NCBI RefSeq assembly: GCF_002283555.1
Contig: NZ_MVOI01000015.1
Location: forward strand, 124,001-188,000
DNA length: 64,000 nucleotides
From: Rubrivirga sp. SAORIC476
GTDB lineage: Bacteria; Bacteroidota; Rhodothermia; Rhodothermales; Rubricoccaceae
Reading direction: 5' to 3'
The notes under the pieces: model-generated
Told to the model about the DNA's origin: nothing
What the model saw: the letters and a program-made list of their open reading frames with translations, nothing else
Databases searched by the model: none
Made by a program: the position numbers and the translations under genes
Part shown: piece by piece, positions 44,689 to 53,957 of the stretch
How the letters are laid out: every line of letters begins with the position of its first letter
How positions within the stretch are numbered: the first letter of the stretch is position 1

Positions 44689-46107
44689 ATGCGTTACACG
44701 TCCCGCCTCGCCGTCCCGGTGCCCGCCGCCGACCTCTTCCGCTGGCACGAGCGGCCGGGCGCCTTCCAGCGACTCACCCCGCCCTGGCAGCCGGTCTCGC
44801 TGACGAGCCACGAGGGCATCCGTGACGGCGACCGCGCGGTGATCCGCCTCGGCACGCGGCTCGTCGGCCTCGACTGGGTGGCCGAGCACGGCGGGTACGA
44901 CGATGCCTGCCTCCGCGGCGACGGCGCGTGCCAGTTCGAGGACACCCAGCTCAGCGGCCCGTTCGGCGCGTGGCACCACCGCCACTCGATGCGGCCGACC
45001 GCGGAGGGCTCCATTCTGGAGGACGACATCACGTACGAACTGCCCCTCGCGCCCCTCTCAGGCGTCGTGGCCGGGGTCGGGGAGGCACAGATCGAGCGGA
45101 TGTTCGCCTACCGCCACCGGATCACACACGAGGACCTCCGCCGCCACGCCGAGGCCGGCGCGGAGCCGATGACAGTCGCCATAACGGGCTCCTCTGGACT
45201 GATCGGCCGCGCGCTGACGGCGTTCCTCCAGGGCGGCGGCCACACGGTCGTCCGCCTCGTGCGCCGCCGGGAAGATGCAGCGTCGCGAGGGCCCCAGGAC
45301 GAGGCGGTCTACTGGGACGTCGAGGCGGGTGAGATCGACGCCGACGCGCTCGCGCGGCTGGCACCGGACGCGGTCGTCCACCTCGCCGGCGAGCCGGTGA
45401 CCTCGCTCGACGGCAGCGCGGAGGCGCGGCGGCGCATCTGGGAGAGCCGGACGAAGGGGACGCAGTTGCTCTCTCGCGCCCTCGCCGCCCTGCCCTCCCC
45501 GCCGCGCGTGCTCGTCTCCGCGTCGGCCAGCGGCATCTACGGCGACCGGGGCGACGAGGTGCTGACGGAGGCCTCGCTGCCGGGCGAGGGCTTCCTCGCC
45601 GAGGTCTGCCAGGCCTGGGAGGCCTCGACTGCCGAGGCCGAGGCGGCCGGGATCCGCGTCGTCCACACGCGCATCGGGCTGGTGGCGACGCCTGCGGGCG
45701 GGTTCCTCCAGATGCTCCTCCCGATCACCACGCTCGGCCTCGGCGGCTGGCCCGGCGCCGGCGCCAGCTACATGCCATGGATCGCCCTCGACGATGTCCT
45801 CTACGCGATCCACCACGCGATCCTGGACGACGAGCTAGCGGGGCCGGTCAACCTCTCGGCCCCGGCCCCGGCGACCTCGAAGGCGTTCGTGAAGACGCTG
45901 GCGTCGGTGCAGAACCGACCGGCCGTGCTGCGTGTGCCCGAGGGGCTCCTCCGCCTGGTGGGCGGCGAGTTGGTCCGCAAGGAGGCGCTGAAGAGCGTCC
46001 GCATGCGCCCAGCCGCTCTTCTGGATCGCGGATTCCGGTTCGCCACACCCGACCTCCGGCTCGCGCTCGCGCACCTGACCGGCCACCTCGACAGCCACAC
46101 CCTCTGA
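44689..46107 (+). CDS. SRPBCC-NAD(P) epimerase fusion (TIGR01777 family)
   Basis: 472 residues. The first 150 residues form a SRPBCC ligand-binding domain (MRYTSRLAVPVPAADLFRWHERPGAFQRL). From about 162 an NAD(P)-dependent epimerase domain follows, with ITGSSGLIGRALTAFL as the nucleotide-binding glycine motif, VHLAGEPV and the ASASGIYGDRG segment. The TIGR01777 role is unclear, with cell-division links proposed for some members. The stop overlaps the next start by one base. Confidence 0.93.
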   Translation: MRYTSRLAVPVPAADLFRWHERPGAFQRLTPPWQPVSLTSHEGIRDGDRAVIRLGTRLVGLDWVAEHGGYDDACLRGDGACQFEDTQLSGPFGAWHHRHSMRPTAEGSILEDDITYELPLAPLSGVVAGVGEAQIERMFAYRHRITHEDLRRHAEAGAEPMTVAITGSSGLIGRALTAFLQGGGHTVVRLVRRREDAASRGPQDEAVYWDVEAGEIDADALARLAPDAVVHLAGEPVTSLDGSAEARRRIWESRTKGTQLLSRALAALPSPPRVLVSASASGIYGDRGDEVLTEASLPGEGFLAEVCQAWEASTAEAEAAGIRVVHTRIGLVATPAGGFLQMLLPITTLGLGGWPGAGASYMPWIALDDVLYAIHHAILDDELAGPVNLSAPAPATSKAFVKTLASVQNRPAVLRVPEGLLRLVGGELVRKEALKSVRMRPAALLDRGFRFATPDLRLALAHLTGHLDSHTL

Positions 46108-46721
46108 TGCTTCGCGCCCTCGTACTCGCGGCCCTCCTCACCACTCCTGCCTTCGCCCAGTCGGATCCCGCGCTGGCGCCGACGGCCGACCGGTTCCGCG
46201 CCGACCTGACCACGGTGACAGCCGTGCTGGCCACGGCGGCTCTCGTCCACGATGCGAGCGGCACGTTCCCGAGCACGCCCTACGCCCTGCTCGGCAGCGC
46301 GGAAGCTGGCCGGACAGGCCTTCGCGCCGCTTCGCTGTCGGAGATCTCGGTGTCGCGCGATGGCGACGGGGTCGCCGTCCGCTACGTCCCGCTTCCCATC
46401 GCGCCGTACACGCGCGACGATGAGGTGGTGACGCTCGACATCACGCGAGATGACGACGGCACCTATTCAGGAGCGTACCGCATCACGCGCCGGGCCGACC
46501 CGGACGATGGCGGGCGGACGCTCCCCTACGACACCGCAGGCCGCTACCGAGTCGACCTCGCCAGCGGGACCGCGTGCGTCGACGTGGCGACCGTCCGCGA
46601 GCAACTCGCTGCGGGGACCTACACCAACACGCCCGGCACCCTCGGCCCGCAGCCACTGACGGTCCGTGTCGTCCCGCTGGGAGGAGACACGCCCGTCTAT
46701 TATCAGGAGGGCAGCCGATGA
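46107..46721 (+). CDS. Secreted hypothetical protein
   Basis: 204 residues with a signal peptide (MLRALVLAALLTTPAFAQ). The mature chain has a pilin-like or fold-unknown pattern (YALLGSAEAGRTGLR, then a beta-rich half and TACVDVATVREQL). No family recognised. Its ATG shares a base with the preceding stop, and its stop overlaps the next start, so it is embedded in the operon with the TIGR01777 and FAD genes. Confidence 0.78.
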   Translation: MLRALVLAALLTTPAFAQSDPALAPTADRFRADLTTVTAVLATAALVHDASGTFPSTPYALLGSAEAGRTGLRAASLSEISVSRDGDGVAVRYVPLPIAPYTRDDEVVTLDITRDDDGTYSGAYRITRRADPDDGGRTLPYDTAGRYRVDLASGTACVDVATVREQLAAGTYTNTPGTLGPQPLTVRVVPLGGDTPVYYQEGSR

Positions 46722-47959
46722 GCGCGCCCATCGTCATCGTCGGCGCGGGCCTGTCGGGCCTCGCGTGTGCTCGCGCCCTGACCGCACGCGGCGTCGAGAC
46801 CGTCGTGCTGGAGGCTGACGACGCCGTGGGGGGGCGGGTACGGACGCAGCGCCAGGACGGCTTCCTGATCGACCGCGGCTTCCAGGTTCTGCTGACTGCC
46901 TATCCGGAGGCGCAGGCCGTGTTCGACTACGACGCCCTCCGTCTCGGCGCGTTCGCGCCCGGCGCCTGGGTGCGCGTCGGGGGCCAGTTTCAGACCATCG
47001 GGGACCCCTTCCGGCGCCCGTCGCAGGCGATCCCGACGCTGCTCGCCGGCGTCGGCTCCCTGGCTGACAAGCTGAAGGTGCTCCGCCTCCGCCAGTCCGT
47101 CCGCGCGGGGACGGTGGACGACCTGTGGCGCCGTCCCGAGATGACGACCGAGGCGGCCCTGCGCGAGCGCTACGGGTTCTCGGAGCGCATGATTGAGCGC
47201 TTCTTCCGCCCGTTTCTGGGCGGCGTGCTGCTGGACGCGTCGCTCGGCGCGTCGAGCCGGGCCTTCGAGATGTACTTCAGGCGGTTCTCCGAAGGCGATG
47301 CCGCTCTGCCTGCGGAGGGCATCCAGGCGCTGCCGGAGCAGTTGGCCGCAGCCCTGCCCGACGGCACCGTCCGCCTCGGCGCTCGCGTGAGCGGGGTGAC
47401 GCGTGGCGAGGTGCGAGTCGAGGGCGGAGACGCCATCCCAGCACGCGCCGTCGTCGTGGCGGCGGACGCGACTGGCGCGGGCGCGCTGCTCGGGCAGGAG
47501 ACGCCAGCCTGGAAGGGCACCGTCCAGATCGCCTGGGCAGCAGACGCTGCGCCGGTCGACGCGCCGGTGCTGCTGCTCGACGGGGAGGCCGGCGGCCCGC
47601 TCAACAACGTGCAGGTCGTTAGTGCCGTGCAGCCGACGTACGCGCCTGCCGGACAGGCGCTCGTCACCGGCAGCGTGCTCGGCACGCCGTCCCTGGGCGA
47701 CGACGCGCTCGACGCCGCCGCCCGCACCCAGCTCCGCGGATGGTTCGGCGACACAGTCGACGGGTGGCGGACGCTGCGCGTGGACCGGGTCCCGAACGCG
47801 CTCCCCGACCTCCCCTCCCTCGACCCACCGGAGCGCCCGCCGTGGGTGCGTGAGGGCATTTACGTCACCGGCGACTGGCGACGCAACGGCTCTATCAATG
47901 GGGCGCTCACGGCAGGCCGACATGCCGCGGAAGCGATCCTGGCTGACCTCGGGGTCTGA
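46718..47959 (+). CDS. FAD-dependent amine oxidase-type oxidoreductase
   Basis: 413 residues. The N-terminal Rossmann dinucleotide motif is IVIVGAGLSGLACARAL, followed by VVLEADDAVGGRVRTQ. The C-terminal YVTGDWRRNGSINGALTAGRHAAE closes the FAD site. It resembles protoporphyrinogen-oxidase/phytoene-desaturase-like NAD(P)/FAD proteins; the substrate is unknown. An AGGAGG ribosome site about 10 nt upstream and the overlap with the preceding stop set the start. Confidence 0.92.
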   Translation: MSAPIVIVGAGLSGLACARALTARGVETVVLEADDAVGGRVRTQRQDGFLIDRGFQVLLTAYPEAQAVFDYDALRLGAFAPGAWVRVGGQFQTIGDPFRRPSQAIPTLLAGVGSLADKLKVLRLRQSVRAGTVDDLWRRPEMTTEAALRERYGFSERMIERFFRPFLGGVLLDASLGASSRAFEMYFRRFSEGDAALPAEGIQALPEQLAAALPDGTVRLGARVSGVTRGEVRVEGGDAIPARAVVVAADATGAGALLGQETPAWKGTVQIAWAADAAPVDAPVLLLDGEAGGPLNNVQVVSAVQPTYAPAGQALVTGSVLGTPSLGDDALDAAARTQLRGWFGDTVDGWRTLRVDRVPNALPDLPSLDPPERPPWVREGIYVTGDWRRNGSINGALTAGRHAAEAILADLGV

Positions 47960-47960
47960 C

Positions 47961-48395
47961 ATGCCGCTTCCCTTCCTCGTCCACCTCGGCGCGACGCTCC
48001 TGATGGTGGGCGTCATCTGGGTGATCCAGATGGTCCACTACCCCCTGTTCTCAGGGGTGGGCGCCGAGGGCTGGGCGGCGTACGAGGCGGCGCACCAATC
48101 GCGGATCACGCTCATCGTCGGGCCGCTGATGCTGGCCGAGTTGGCGACGGCCGTCTGGCTCGTGGCCGCGCGCCCGGCGGCACTCCCGGCGTGGGCGCCC
48201 CTGGCCGGCGTGGTCTTGGTCGGCGTGATCTGGCTGTCGACGGCGTTTGTCCAGGTGCCGCTTCACAGTGCCCTCGGCGGTGCTTTCGACGCCGACGCGC
48301 ACGGGCGTCTCGTGGCGACCAACTGGATCCGCACGCTCGCGTGGACGCTCCGCGGTGGCCTCGTGCTCTGGATGACCGCGCGACTGGCCGGCTGA
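47961..48395 (+). CDS. Four-helix membrane protein, unknown function
   Basis: 144 residues with about four membrane helices (5-25, 50-70, 78-98, 122-140). VHLGATLLMVGVIWVIQMVHYPLF and PLHSALGGAFDADAHGRLVATNWIRT carry conserved-looking His, Tyr and Trp residues. It starts one base after the FAD enzyme's stop and may act with it, for example as a small membrane redox partner. This is a guess. Confidence 0.8.
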   Translation: MPLPFLVHLGATLLMVGVIWVIQMVHYPLFSGVGAEGWAAYEAAHQSRITLIVGPLMLAELATAVWLVAARPAALPAWAPLAGVVLVGVIWLSTAFVQVPLHSALGGAFDADAHGRLVATNWIRTLAWTLRGGLVLWMTARLAG

Positions 48396-48447
48396 CACCA
48401 GACGAGCCGTTGCATGGGCTCACGTTCGACGAGGTCCCAGACACGAC

Positions 48448-48479
48448 GCGCCCCGCCGACTCGAAAGCCGACGGGGCGC
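48448..48479. terminator. Terminator between the membrane-protein operon and the LysM gene
   Basis: GCGCCCCGCCG pairs with CGACGGGGCGC (one wobble) around a 9-10 nt loop between convergent genes. Confidence 0.65.
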
Positions 48480-48507
48480 TTGCCGAACGGTCCAATGACC
48501 GATGGGG

Positions 48508-48969
48508 TCAGGCCGGGATGCGGATCTGCTGGCCCGGGTAGATCTTGTCGGGGTCACCGATGACCTCGCGGTTGGCCTCGAAGATCTTCTTGTACTGGTT
48601 GGCGTCCCCGTACTGCTCCTTGGCGATTTTCGAGAGCGTGTCGCCGCTCTTGATGGTGTAGTACCGGCTCGCGGTGGCCGTGCCCGCAGTGGCGGTGGCA
48701 GCCGGAGCACCGGCGACCGTCAGGCCGTCGTCGTGGACGCTGGCGACGCCCTTGACGTTGCCCGCGATGAGGGCCGCCTTCTCCTTGGCAGCGACGCTCT
48801 TGGCCTGGCCCTGGAGCGTGACCGTGCCGTTGTCGAAGCGGACGCCGAGGTTGGAGACGTTGTCACCGAGCGCCTTTTCGATCTCGCTCTTGATCGTCTC
48901 GGCCTCGTTGCCGGACTTGCCGCCGAAGAGGTCCTTGCCGGTGTCTTTCAGAAAATCGAGGAGTCCCAT
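48508..48969 (-). CDS. BON-LysM domain protein, Kbp/YgaU-like
   Basis: 153 residues from the ATG at 48969 (MGLLDFLKDTGKDLFGG). A BON domain (about 25-85) with VRFDNGTVTLQGQAKS is followed by a LysM domain (about 103-152), YYTIKSGDTLSKIAKEQYGD to YPGQQIRIP. E. coli Kbp has this order and binds potassium in the cytoplasm. There is no signal peptide, which fits that role. Confidence 0.93.
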   Translation of the reverse strand: MGLLDFLKDTGKDLFGGKSGNEAETIKSEIEKALGDNVSNLGVRFDNGTVTLQGQAKSVAAKEKAALIAGNVKGVASVHDDGLTVAGAPAATATAGTATASRYYTIKSGDTLSKIAKEQYGDANQYKKIFEANREVIGDPDKIYPGQQIRIPA

Positions 48970-49196
48970 GGTCAGGGTAGTGGTTGGTGAAGAAGCGTCA
49001 GAGGGACGCCTCTCTGCCACGCCAGCGGCCGCCCCGCTGTTCCGCCGGAGGGGCAGCCCACTGGCGTGCAGAGGAGACCGAAGGCATTCAATTCCCCGTC
49101 CGGGTATGAAGTCAGGACAATGAGCGCGACAGATCGAGGAGTGCTGAGAGACGGCAGGGGGTTGTCCACACCCACGGGAGCCCACTCCCCTCCTCC

Positions 49197-49835
49197 ATGC
49201 GTCTCCACTTTGTCATTGGCCTCACCATCGGCCTGGGTCTCGCCCTCACTGGATGCGACACGACCGGACTCGACGATCCTGGCACCTGCTATTCCTGTTC
49301 CGGCGGTGACCACACTGGTGGAGGTGCCTCTGGAGGTGGCACGACGGGTGGTGGCACGACGGGTGGGGGGACCTCGAACGCCACGTTTATCCCGGTCAAC
49401 CCGCGCCAGACCTACCTCCGCACCTTCAAGGACAACGCGCTCGACGCGCCCGCCGTCCGCCTGTCGGACTTCAACGCGGAGCCCGGCGAGCAGGTCTGCG
49501 GCTTCGCGGTCGGCGACTTCAACTCGGGAGGTGGGGTCCTGGCGAGCAGCACAGGCAGCCCGCTCATCACGGCCGTCTTCAGTTCCGATGACCGCCTCCT
49601 CGGCAGTGACCAGCTCGACCGCGTCCCCGGTGCGCTCGACGTCGACCCCGACGTGGTGACGCCAGTCACAGGCGTCGACCAGTACACGACGGACATCGCC
49701 GAGGACTTCGACGCGACCAACACGTGCGTCACGATCCCGGCGGGAGCGACCCACGTCTTCTTCAGCGCCTTCGACGGGTTCTACGCCGACAACGCGCCGA
49801 CCAGCGGGCCGACGTTCGGCATCCAGATCAAGTAG
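49197..49835 (+). CDS. Lipoprotein with Gly/Thr repeat linker
   Basis: 212 residues with lipobox LTGC. A flexible linker of GGGTT-type repeats (about 38-60) leads to a beta-rich domain with two Cys residues (QVCGFAVGDFNS and NTCVTIPAGA) and a closing HVFFSAFDGFYADN segment. It is probably a surface-exposed lipoprotein of unknown role. The upstream 227 bp holds one imperfect hairpin (CTCTCTGCCACGCCAG facing CTGGCGTGCAGAGGAG) and no other feature. Confidence 0.78.
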   Translation: MRLHFVIGLTIGLGLALTGCDTTGLDDPGTCYSCSGGDHTGGGASGGGTTGGGTTGGGTSNATFIPVNPRQTYLRTFKDNALDAPAVRLSDFNAEPGEQVCGFAVGDFNSGGGVLASSTGSPLITAVFSSDDRLLGSDQLDRVPGALDVDPDVVTPVTGVDQYTTDIAEDFDATNTCVTIPAGATHVFFSAFDGFYADNAPTSGPTFGIQIK

Positions 49836-49861
49836 CGGAGTCGGGACGGCACGGATCGCGC

Positions 49862-49895
49862 GGGGGCGTCGGGAGACTGGCGTCCCCGTGTTGCG
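49862..49895 (+). terminator. Weak terminator before aroB
   Basis: GGGGGCGTC pairs with GGCGTCCCC with two wobbles around an 8-nt loop. A mixed GT-rich tail follows. Confidence 0.5.
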
Positions 49896-49946
49896 TTCTG
49901 GTGCATCGGGCAGAGCGATCTTGGCCAGCCCGCCCGCCCTGCCGCC

Positions 49947-51086
49947 GTGTCCCACTCGCCCCCCGCCGTCCACGTTGCCCTGTCTGGAGGACGGAGCTAC
50001 GCCGTCCACTTCGAGCCCCTCGCGGCGACGCCGATGCACCTCCGCGAGGCGGGGGTGGCCGGGTCGCGCGTGCTGGTGGTGACCGACGACACCGTCGGCC
50101 CGCTCCACCTCGGCACGCTGACGGACGCGCTCCGGGCCAGCGAGTGGCAGGTCGAGACCGTGTCCGTCCCGGCCGGGGAGGCGTCGAAGTCGCTCGACCA
50201 GTTGTCGGCGCTCTACGACTGGGCGCTCGGGCTCGGCATCGACCGCGGGACGCCGGTGCTGGCGCTCGGCGGGGGCGTCGTGGGCGACCTGGCCGGGTTC
50301 GCCGCGGCGACGCTGCTGCGCGGCCTGCCGCTGGTCCACCTGCCCACCACCACCATCTCGCAGGTCGACAGCGCCATCGGCGGCAAGACGGGCATCAACC
50401 ACGCGACGGGCAAGAACCTGCTCGGGGCCTTCCACCAGCCGCTCCTGGTCCTGGCCGACCCGGCGACGCTGGACACGCTCCCTGACCGCGCCTTCCGGAG
50501 CGGCCTCGCGGAGGCAGTCAAGCACGCGCTGATCTCCGACACCGACCTCGCCCCGCGACTGGCCCGCGACTGGGACGCGCTGATGGCCCACGACCCGGCC
50601 GTGCTCGGGCCGCTCGTCCGCGACGCGGCGGCGGTCAAGGCGGCCGTCGTGGAGGCCGACGAGTTGGAGGCGGGCGAGCGGGCGTTCCTCAACTTCGGCC
50701 ACACGTTCGGGCACGCGCTGGAGCGCGAGGCGGGCTACGGCACGCTGACGCATGGGGAAGCGGTCGCCCTCGGGATGCGAGCTGCCCTGCACCTCTCGGC
50801 CTCGCTCCGCCTCGACCGCGTCGCCGACGACCTCGGGGACTTCGCCGAGGCGGACCGTCTCGTCCGGCGCGTCGCGCCCGCCCCGCCCGCTCTCGACCCG
50901 GCGACGCTCACGGCCGCCATGGCGACCGACAAGAAGCGCACGGCGAGCGGGCTGCGGTTCGTCGTGCTCGATGCCGTCGGCGTCCCCCGGCTGGCCGACG
51001 GTGTGCCGCCGGAGATGGTGGAGGCGGCGTGGCGATTCGCGCTGAGGGATCCCGACGCCGCCGAGGCTGCGTCGCCCGTCGCCTGA
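49947..51086 (+). CDS. aroB: 3-dehydroquinate synthase
   Basis: 379 residues with a GTG start. Makes dehydroquinate from DAHP using NAD and zinc or cobalt, step two of the shikimate pathway. Motifs are LALGGGVVGDLAGFAAAT (NAD binding), LPTTTISQVDSAIGGKTGIN, GLAEAVKHALI and the metal His residues in NFGHTFGHALE. It is far from aroA in this window. Confidence 0.97.
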   Translation: MSHSPPAVHVALSGGRSYAVHFEPLAATPMHLREAGVAGSRVLVVTDDTVGPLHLGTLTDALRASEWQVETVSVPAGEASKSLDQLSALYDWALGLGIDRGTPVLALGGGVVGDLAGFAAATLLRGLPLVHLPTTTISQVDSAIGGKTGINHATGKNLLGAFHQPLLVLADPATLDTLPDRAFRSGLAEAVKHALISDTDLAPRLARDWDALMAHDPAVLGPLVRDAAAVKAAVVEADELEAGERAFLNFGHTFGHALEREAGYGTLTHGEAVALGMRAALHLSASLRLDRVADDLGDFAEADRLVRRVAPAPPALDPATLTAAMATDKKRTASGLRFVVLDAVGVPRLADGVPPEMVEAAWRFALRDPDAAEAASPVA

Positions 51087-51143
51087 GTCCCAACCCGGGT
51101 TTCCTCGACAAACCTTGGATTGTCGCCGCCCGGACGCCCGGCG

Positions 51144-51149
51144 TATCCT
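51144..51149 (+). promoter_or_regulatory. TATCCT promoter element of the tRNA gene
   Basis: TATCCT lies 10 nt before the tRNA 5' end, the expected -10 position, with TTGTCG 18 nt further upstream as a -35/-33 box. Confidence 0.6.
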
Positions 51150-51159
51150 GTGGGCCATC

Positions 51160-51233
51160 GGCGTGGTAGCTCAGCTGGTTAGAGCGCACGACTCATAATC
51201 GTGAGGTCGAGAGTTCAAGTCTCTCCCACGCCA
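51160..51233 (+). tRNA. tRNA with CAU anticodon (Met, or Ile2 after lysidine)
   Basis: A complete 74-nt cloverleaf: acceptor GGCGTGG/CCACGCC, D-stem GCTC/GAGC, anticodon stem CACGA/TCGTG with loop CTCATAA, T-stem GAGAG/CTCTC with TTCAAGT, discriminator A. The CCA end is not fully encoded. The acceptor's first base pairs, so it is not an initiator. Elongator Met or TilS-modified Ile cannot be told apart here. Confidence 0.97.
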
Positions 51234-51294
51234 CCGATGCCCCCCGGCTCCCGCGCCCGGCCCTCCCGCCGGGCGCGACTCGTTTCGGCCCGTC

Positions 51295-52509
51295 ATGCGG
51301 ATCTACCTCCACGACTACGGCGGCCACGCCTTCCTCGTCGGCCTCGCGCGGCACCTCGCGCGACGCGGGCACACCGTCCGCTACGGGTTCTCGGCGACCA
51401 ACGAGGCGCCCCAGGGCGATCTCGCCCCCCGCCCCGACGACCCGCCAACGTTCTCGCTGGACCCGGTCGTGACGCCGCCGGTCGACAAGCGGGCACGGTC
51501 GCTGATGGGGCTGGTGAAGCGAAAGCGGGCCGAGGCGCGGTTCGGGCGGGCCGCCGCCGCGCACCTCCGCCGGTGGGACGCCGACGTCGTGGTGTGTGCG
51601 AACGGCTCGCTCGACGTGATCGCCCCGCTCATGGCCGCGGCGCGAGACCAGGACGCCGCGTTCGTGAACTGGCTCCAGGACGTGCTGTCGGTCGGCACGC
51701 GGTCCGTGCTCGCCCGGCGCTTCGGCCTGCCCGGCGACCTGCTCGGCCGCACGTTCGAGGCGAAGGAGGGCCGGATGCTGCGCGGCGCCGATGCTGTGAT
51801 CGGCATCACGGACGCGTTCCGTCCGCTGCTCGACGGCTGGGGCGTCGACCCGGCCCGGGTGGCCATCATTGAGAACTGGGCGCCCCTCGCCGAGCTGCCC
51901 CAGCGCCCGCGCGACACGGCCTGGGCGCGAGCGCACGGGCTGGATGCGCACCCCGTCGTGCTGTACTCCGGCACGCTGGGCATGAAGCACGACCCGGCCA
52001 GCCTCGGCCACGTCGCGGGCGTCCTCGCCGACCGGATGCCGGAGGCGCGCATGGTCGTCGTGTCGTCCGGCCAGGGCGCCGACTGGCTCGCCGAGCGGGC
52101 GGCCGGGCTCCCGAACCTCGTGCTCCTCCCCTTCCAGCCGTTCGATGTGTTTCCCGACGTGCTCGGTGCGGCCGACGTGTTCGTGGCCATCCTCGAGCCC
52201 GACGCGAGCGCCGTCTCGGTGCCGTCGAAGGTGCTGGCGTACCTCTGTGCGGGGCGCCCGGCCGTCCTGTCGGTCCCGGCCGACAACCTCGCCGCGCAGG
52301 TCGTGACGCGCGAGGACGCCGGGGTGGTGGTGCCCCCCGGCGACGCCGACGCATTGGCCGAGGCGGTCCTGTCGCTTCTGGCCGCCCCGGCACAGCGCGA
52401 GCGGATGGGCGGCGCCGGACGCGCCTACGCCGAGCGGGCCTTCGACCTCGACGCCGTCGCCGAGCGCATCGAGGCGGTGCTCCAGAACGCACTCACGCGC
52501 ATCGGCTAG
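51295..52509 (+). CDS. Glycosyltransferase, GT4/WcaI-like
   Basis: 404 residues with a GT-B fold. The C-terminal sugar-nucleotide domain starts at about 210 with VVLYSGTLGMKHDP. ADVFVAILEPDASAVSVPSKVLAYLCAGRPAV contains the acidic motif and PSKxL typical of group 1 transferases. The N-terminal acceptor domain starts MRIYLHDYGGHAFL. It probably acts in exopolysaccharide assembly, but no such cluster is adjacent. Confidence 0.9.
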   Translation: MRIYLHDYGGHAFLVGLARHLARRGHTVRYGFSATNEAPQGDLAPRPDDPPTFSLDPVVTPPVDKRARSLMGLVKRKRAEARFGRAAAAHLRRWDADVVVCANGSLDVIAPLMAAARDQDAAFVNWLQDVLSVGTRSVLARRFGLPGDLLGRTFEAKEGRMLRGADAVIGITDAFRPLLDGWGVDPARVAIIENWAPLAELPQRPRDTAWARAHGLDAHPVVLYSGTLGMKHDPASLGHVAGVLADRMPEARMVVVSSGQGADWLAERAAGLPNLVLLPFQPFDVFPDVLGAADVFVAILEPDASAVSVPSKVLAYLCAGRPAVLSVPADNLAAQVVTREDAGVVVPPGDADALAEAVLSLLAAPAQRERMGGAGRAYAERAFDLDAVAERIEAVLQNALTRIG

Positions 52510-52517
52510 TTTTCGAC

Positions 52518-53447
52518 ATGCCCGACGCCGTCCCCGCCCTCGACCCCGACCGCCCGACGCCCGAGGGATTCCGACCTGTCGGGCAGGGCATCCGGCGCCG
52601 CCTCTTCGAGATCGTCTTCCACGCCGACGACCCGGCGGCCAAGGGGTTCGACGTGGTCCTGATCGTCGCCATCCTGACGAGCGTCCTCGTGGTGATGCTG
52701 GAGAGCGTCGCCTCGATCCAGTCGCAGTACGCGAGGGAGCTGCTCGCCGCGGAGTGGTTCTTCACGGTCCTCTTCACGGCCGAGTACCTGCTTCGACTGT
52801 GGGTCCTCCAGACGCCCCTCCGCTACGCACGGAGCTTCTTCGGCGTCGTCGACCTGCTCTCGATCCTGCCCACGTACCTCAGCCTGCTCATCCCCGGGGC
52901 CCAGGTGCTGCTCACGGTCCGCATCCTGCGGGCGCTCCGCATCTTCCGCGTCCTCAAGCTGGCCAACTACCTCGACGAGGCCGACCAGCTCCGACGCGCG
53001 CTGGCCGCCAGCCGCCGCAAGATCCTGGTGTTCATCTTCGTCGTGCTGACGCTGGTCACCATCGCCGGGTCGATGATGTACCTGATCGAGGGCGGCGAGA
53101 ACGGCTTCGACTCGATCCCGCGGAGCGTCTACTGGGCGGTCATTACGGTCACGACGGTCGGCTACGGCGACATCGCCGCGCAGACGCCCGTCGGGCAGCT
53201 CCTGACGGTGGCGCTCGTGATCGTCGGCTACGGCATCATCGCGGTGCCCACGGGCATCGTGACGGTCGAGTTGGGCAAGGAGCGAGCGACATCGATGGCG
53301 GAGACGCTGGCCGGGGCTGCCGTCCAGGCGGTCACCGTCCAGCTCTCGACGTGCCCGCGCTGCGGCCTCAGCGAACACGACACGGACGCGAGCTACTGCA
53401 AGTGGTGCGGCGAGCCGCTCCTCGTGGAGGCCCGCCCGACGACCTGA
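52518..53447 (+). CDS. Voltage-gated-type potassium channel with C-terminal zinc ribbon
   Basis: 309 residues, six membrane helices. S4 carries regularly spaced Arg residues (VRILRALRIFRVLKL, 134-148). The selectivity filter is TVGYGD (213-218). After S6 a soluble tail holds CPRC...CKWC with Cys279, Cys282, Cys294 and Cys297, a zinc-ribbon layout. It is probably a potassium-selective channel, with the ribbon as an added regulatory or assembly module. It starts 8 bp after the glycosyltransferase stop. Confidence 0.93.
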   Translation: MPDAVPALDPDRPTPEGFRPVGQGIRRRLFEIVFHADDPAAKGFDVVLIVAILTSVLVVMLESVASIQSQYARELLAAEWFFTVLFTAEYLLRLWVLQTPLRYARSFFGVVDLLSILPTYLSLLIPGAQVLLTVRILRALRIFRVLKLANYLDEADQLRRALAASRRKILVFIFVVLTLVTIAGSMMYLIEGGENGFDSIPRSVYWAVITVTTVGYGDIAAQTPVGQLLTVALVIVGYGIIAVPTGIVTVELGKERATSMAETLAGAAVQAVTVQLSTCPRCGLSEHDTDASYCKWCGEPLLVEARPTT

Positions 53448-53456
53448 CCTCCCTCG

Positions 53457-53885
53457 CTACCCGAACCGCGACGCGGTGGGACGCACGGGGCGCGCTCCGG
53501 AGACGGCACCACGGGCCTGTCGCTCCGTGACCTCCGCTCGCCACGCCCGCGTGAGGAAGGCGTAGTCGAGATCCTCGGCCGCCTCGCCGAGGTCGCCGAC
53601 GGCCTGGAACCCGAGGTCGACCGGCGAGACGAACCGCGTCGGGGCGCTGGAGAGGTCCAGCACGCGGGCTCGGCCGAGGCCGAGGCGGTACTCACCCCAG
53701 AGCTGGCCCAGGACGCACGCCGCGCCGTCCCCCAGCGCCAGCCCGTCCGTGTCGATGCGAGCGGCCCAGCCGGGGTCGCGGTCGTCGAGGAGCGCCGCGC
53801 CTCGCGCGGCACGGCTGCGCGCGGCGTCGGCAGTGAGCGCGGCGAGACGGCGCGCGCGACGGCGGAGGCGGAGACGTCGGAGCAT
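53457..53885 (-). CDS. Hypothetical protein
   Basis: 142 residues from the ATG at 53885; a Met 12 residues earlier is possible. A strongly basic N-terminus (MLRRLRLRRRARRL) is followed by WAARIDTDGLALGDGAACVLGQLWG, which looks like a folded alpha/beta domain. No family recognised. It converges on the channel gene and could be membrane- or nucleic-acid-associated. Confidence 0.6.
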   Translation of the reverse strand: MLRRLRLRRRARRLAALTADAARSRAARGAALLDDRDPGWAARIDTDGLALGDGAACVLGQLWGEYRLGLGRARVLDLSSAPTRFVSPVDLGFQAVGDLGEAAEDLDYAFLTRAWRAEVTERQARGAVSGARPVRPTASRFG

Positions 53886-53957
53886 GAGGCAGGGGGCCGT
53901 TGAATGCAGTGTACGCCCCACGGCCGGATTCCGTGCCCCGGGGACGCCTGACTCGCC

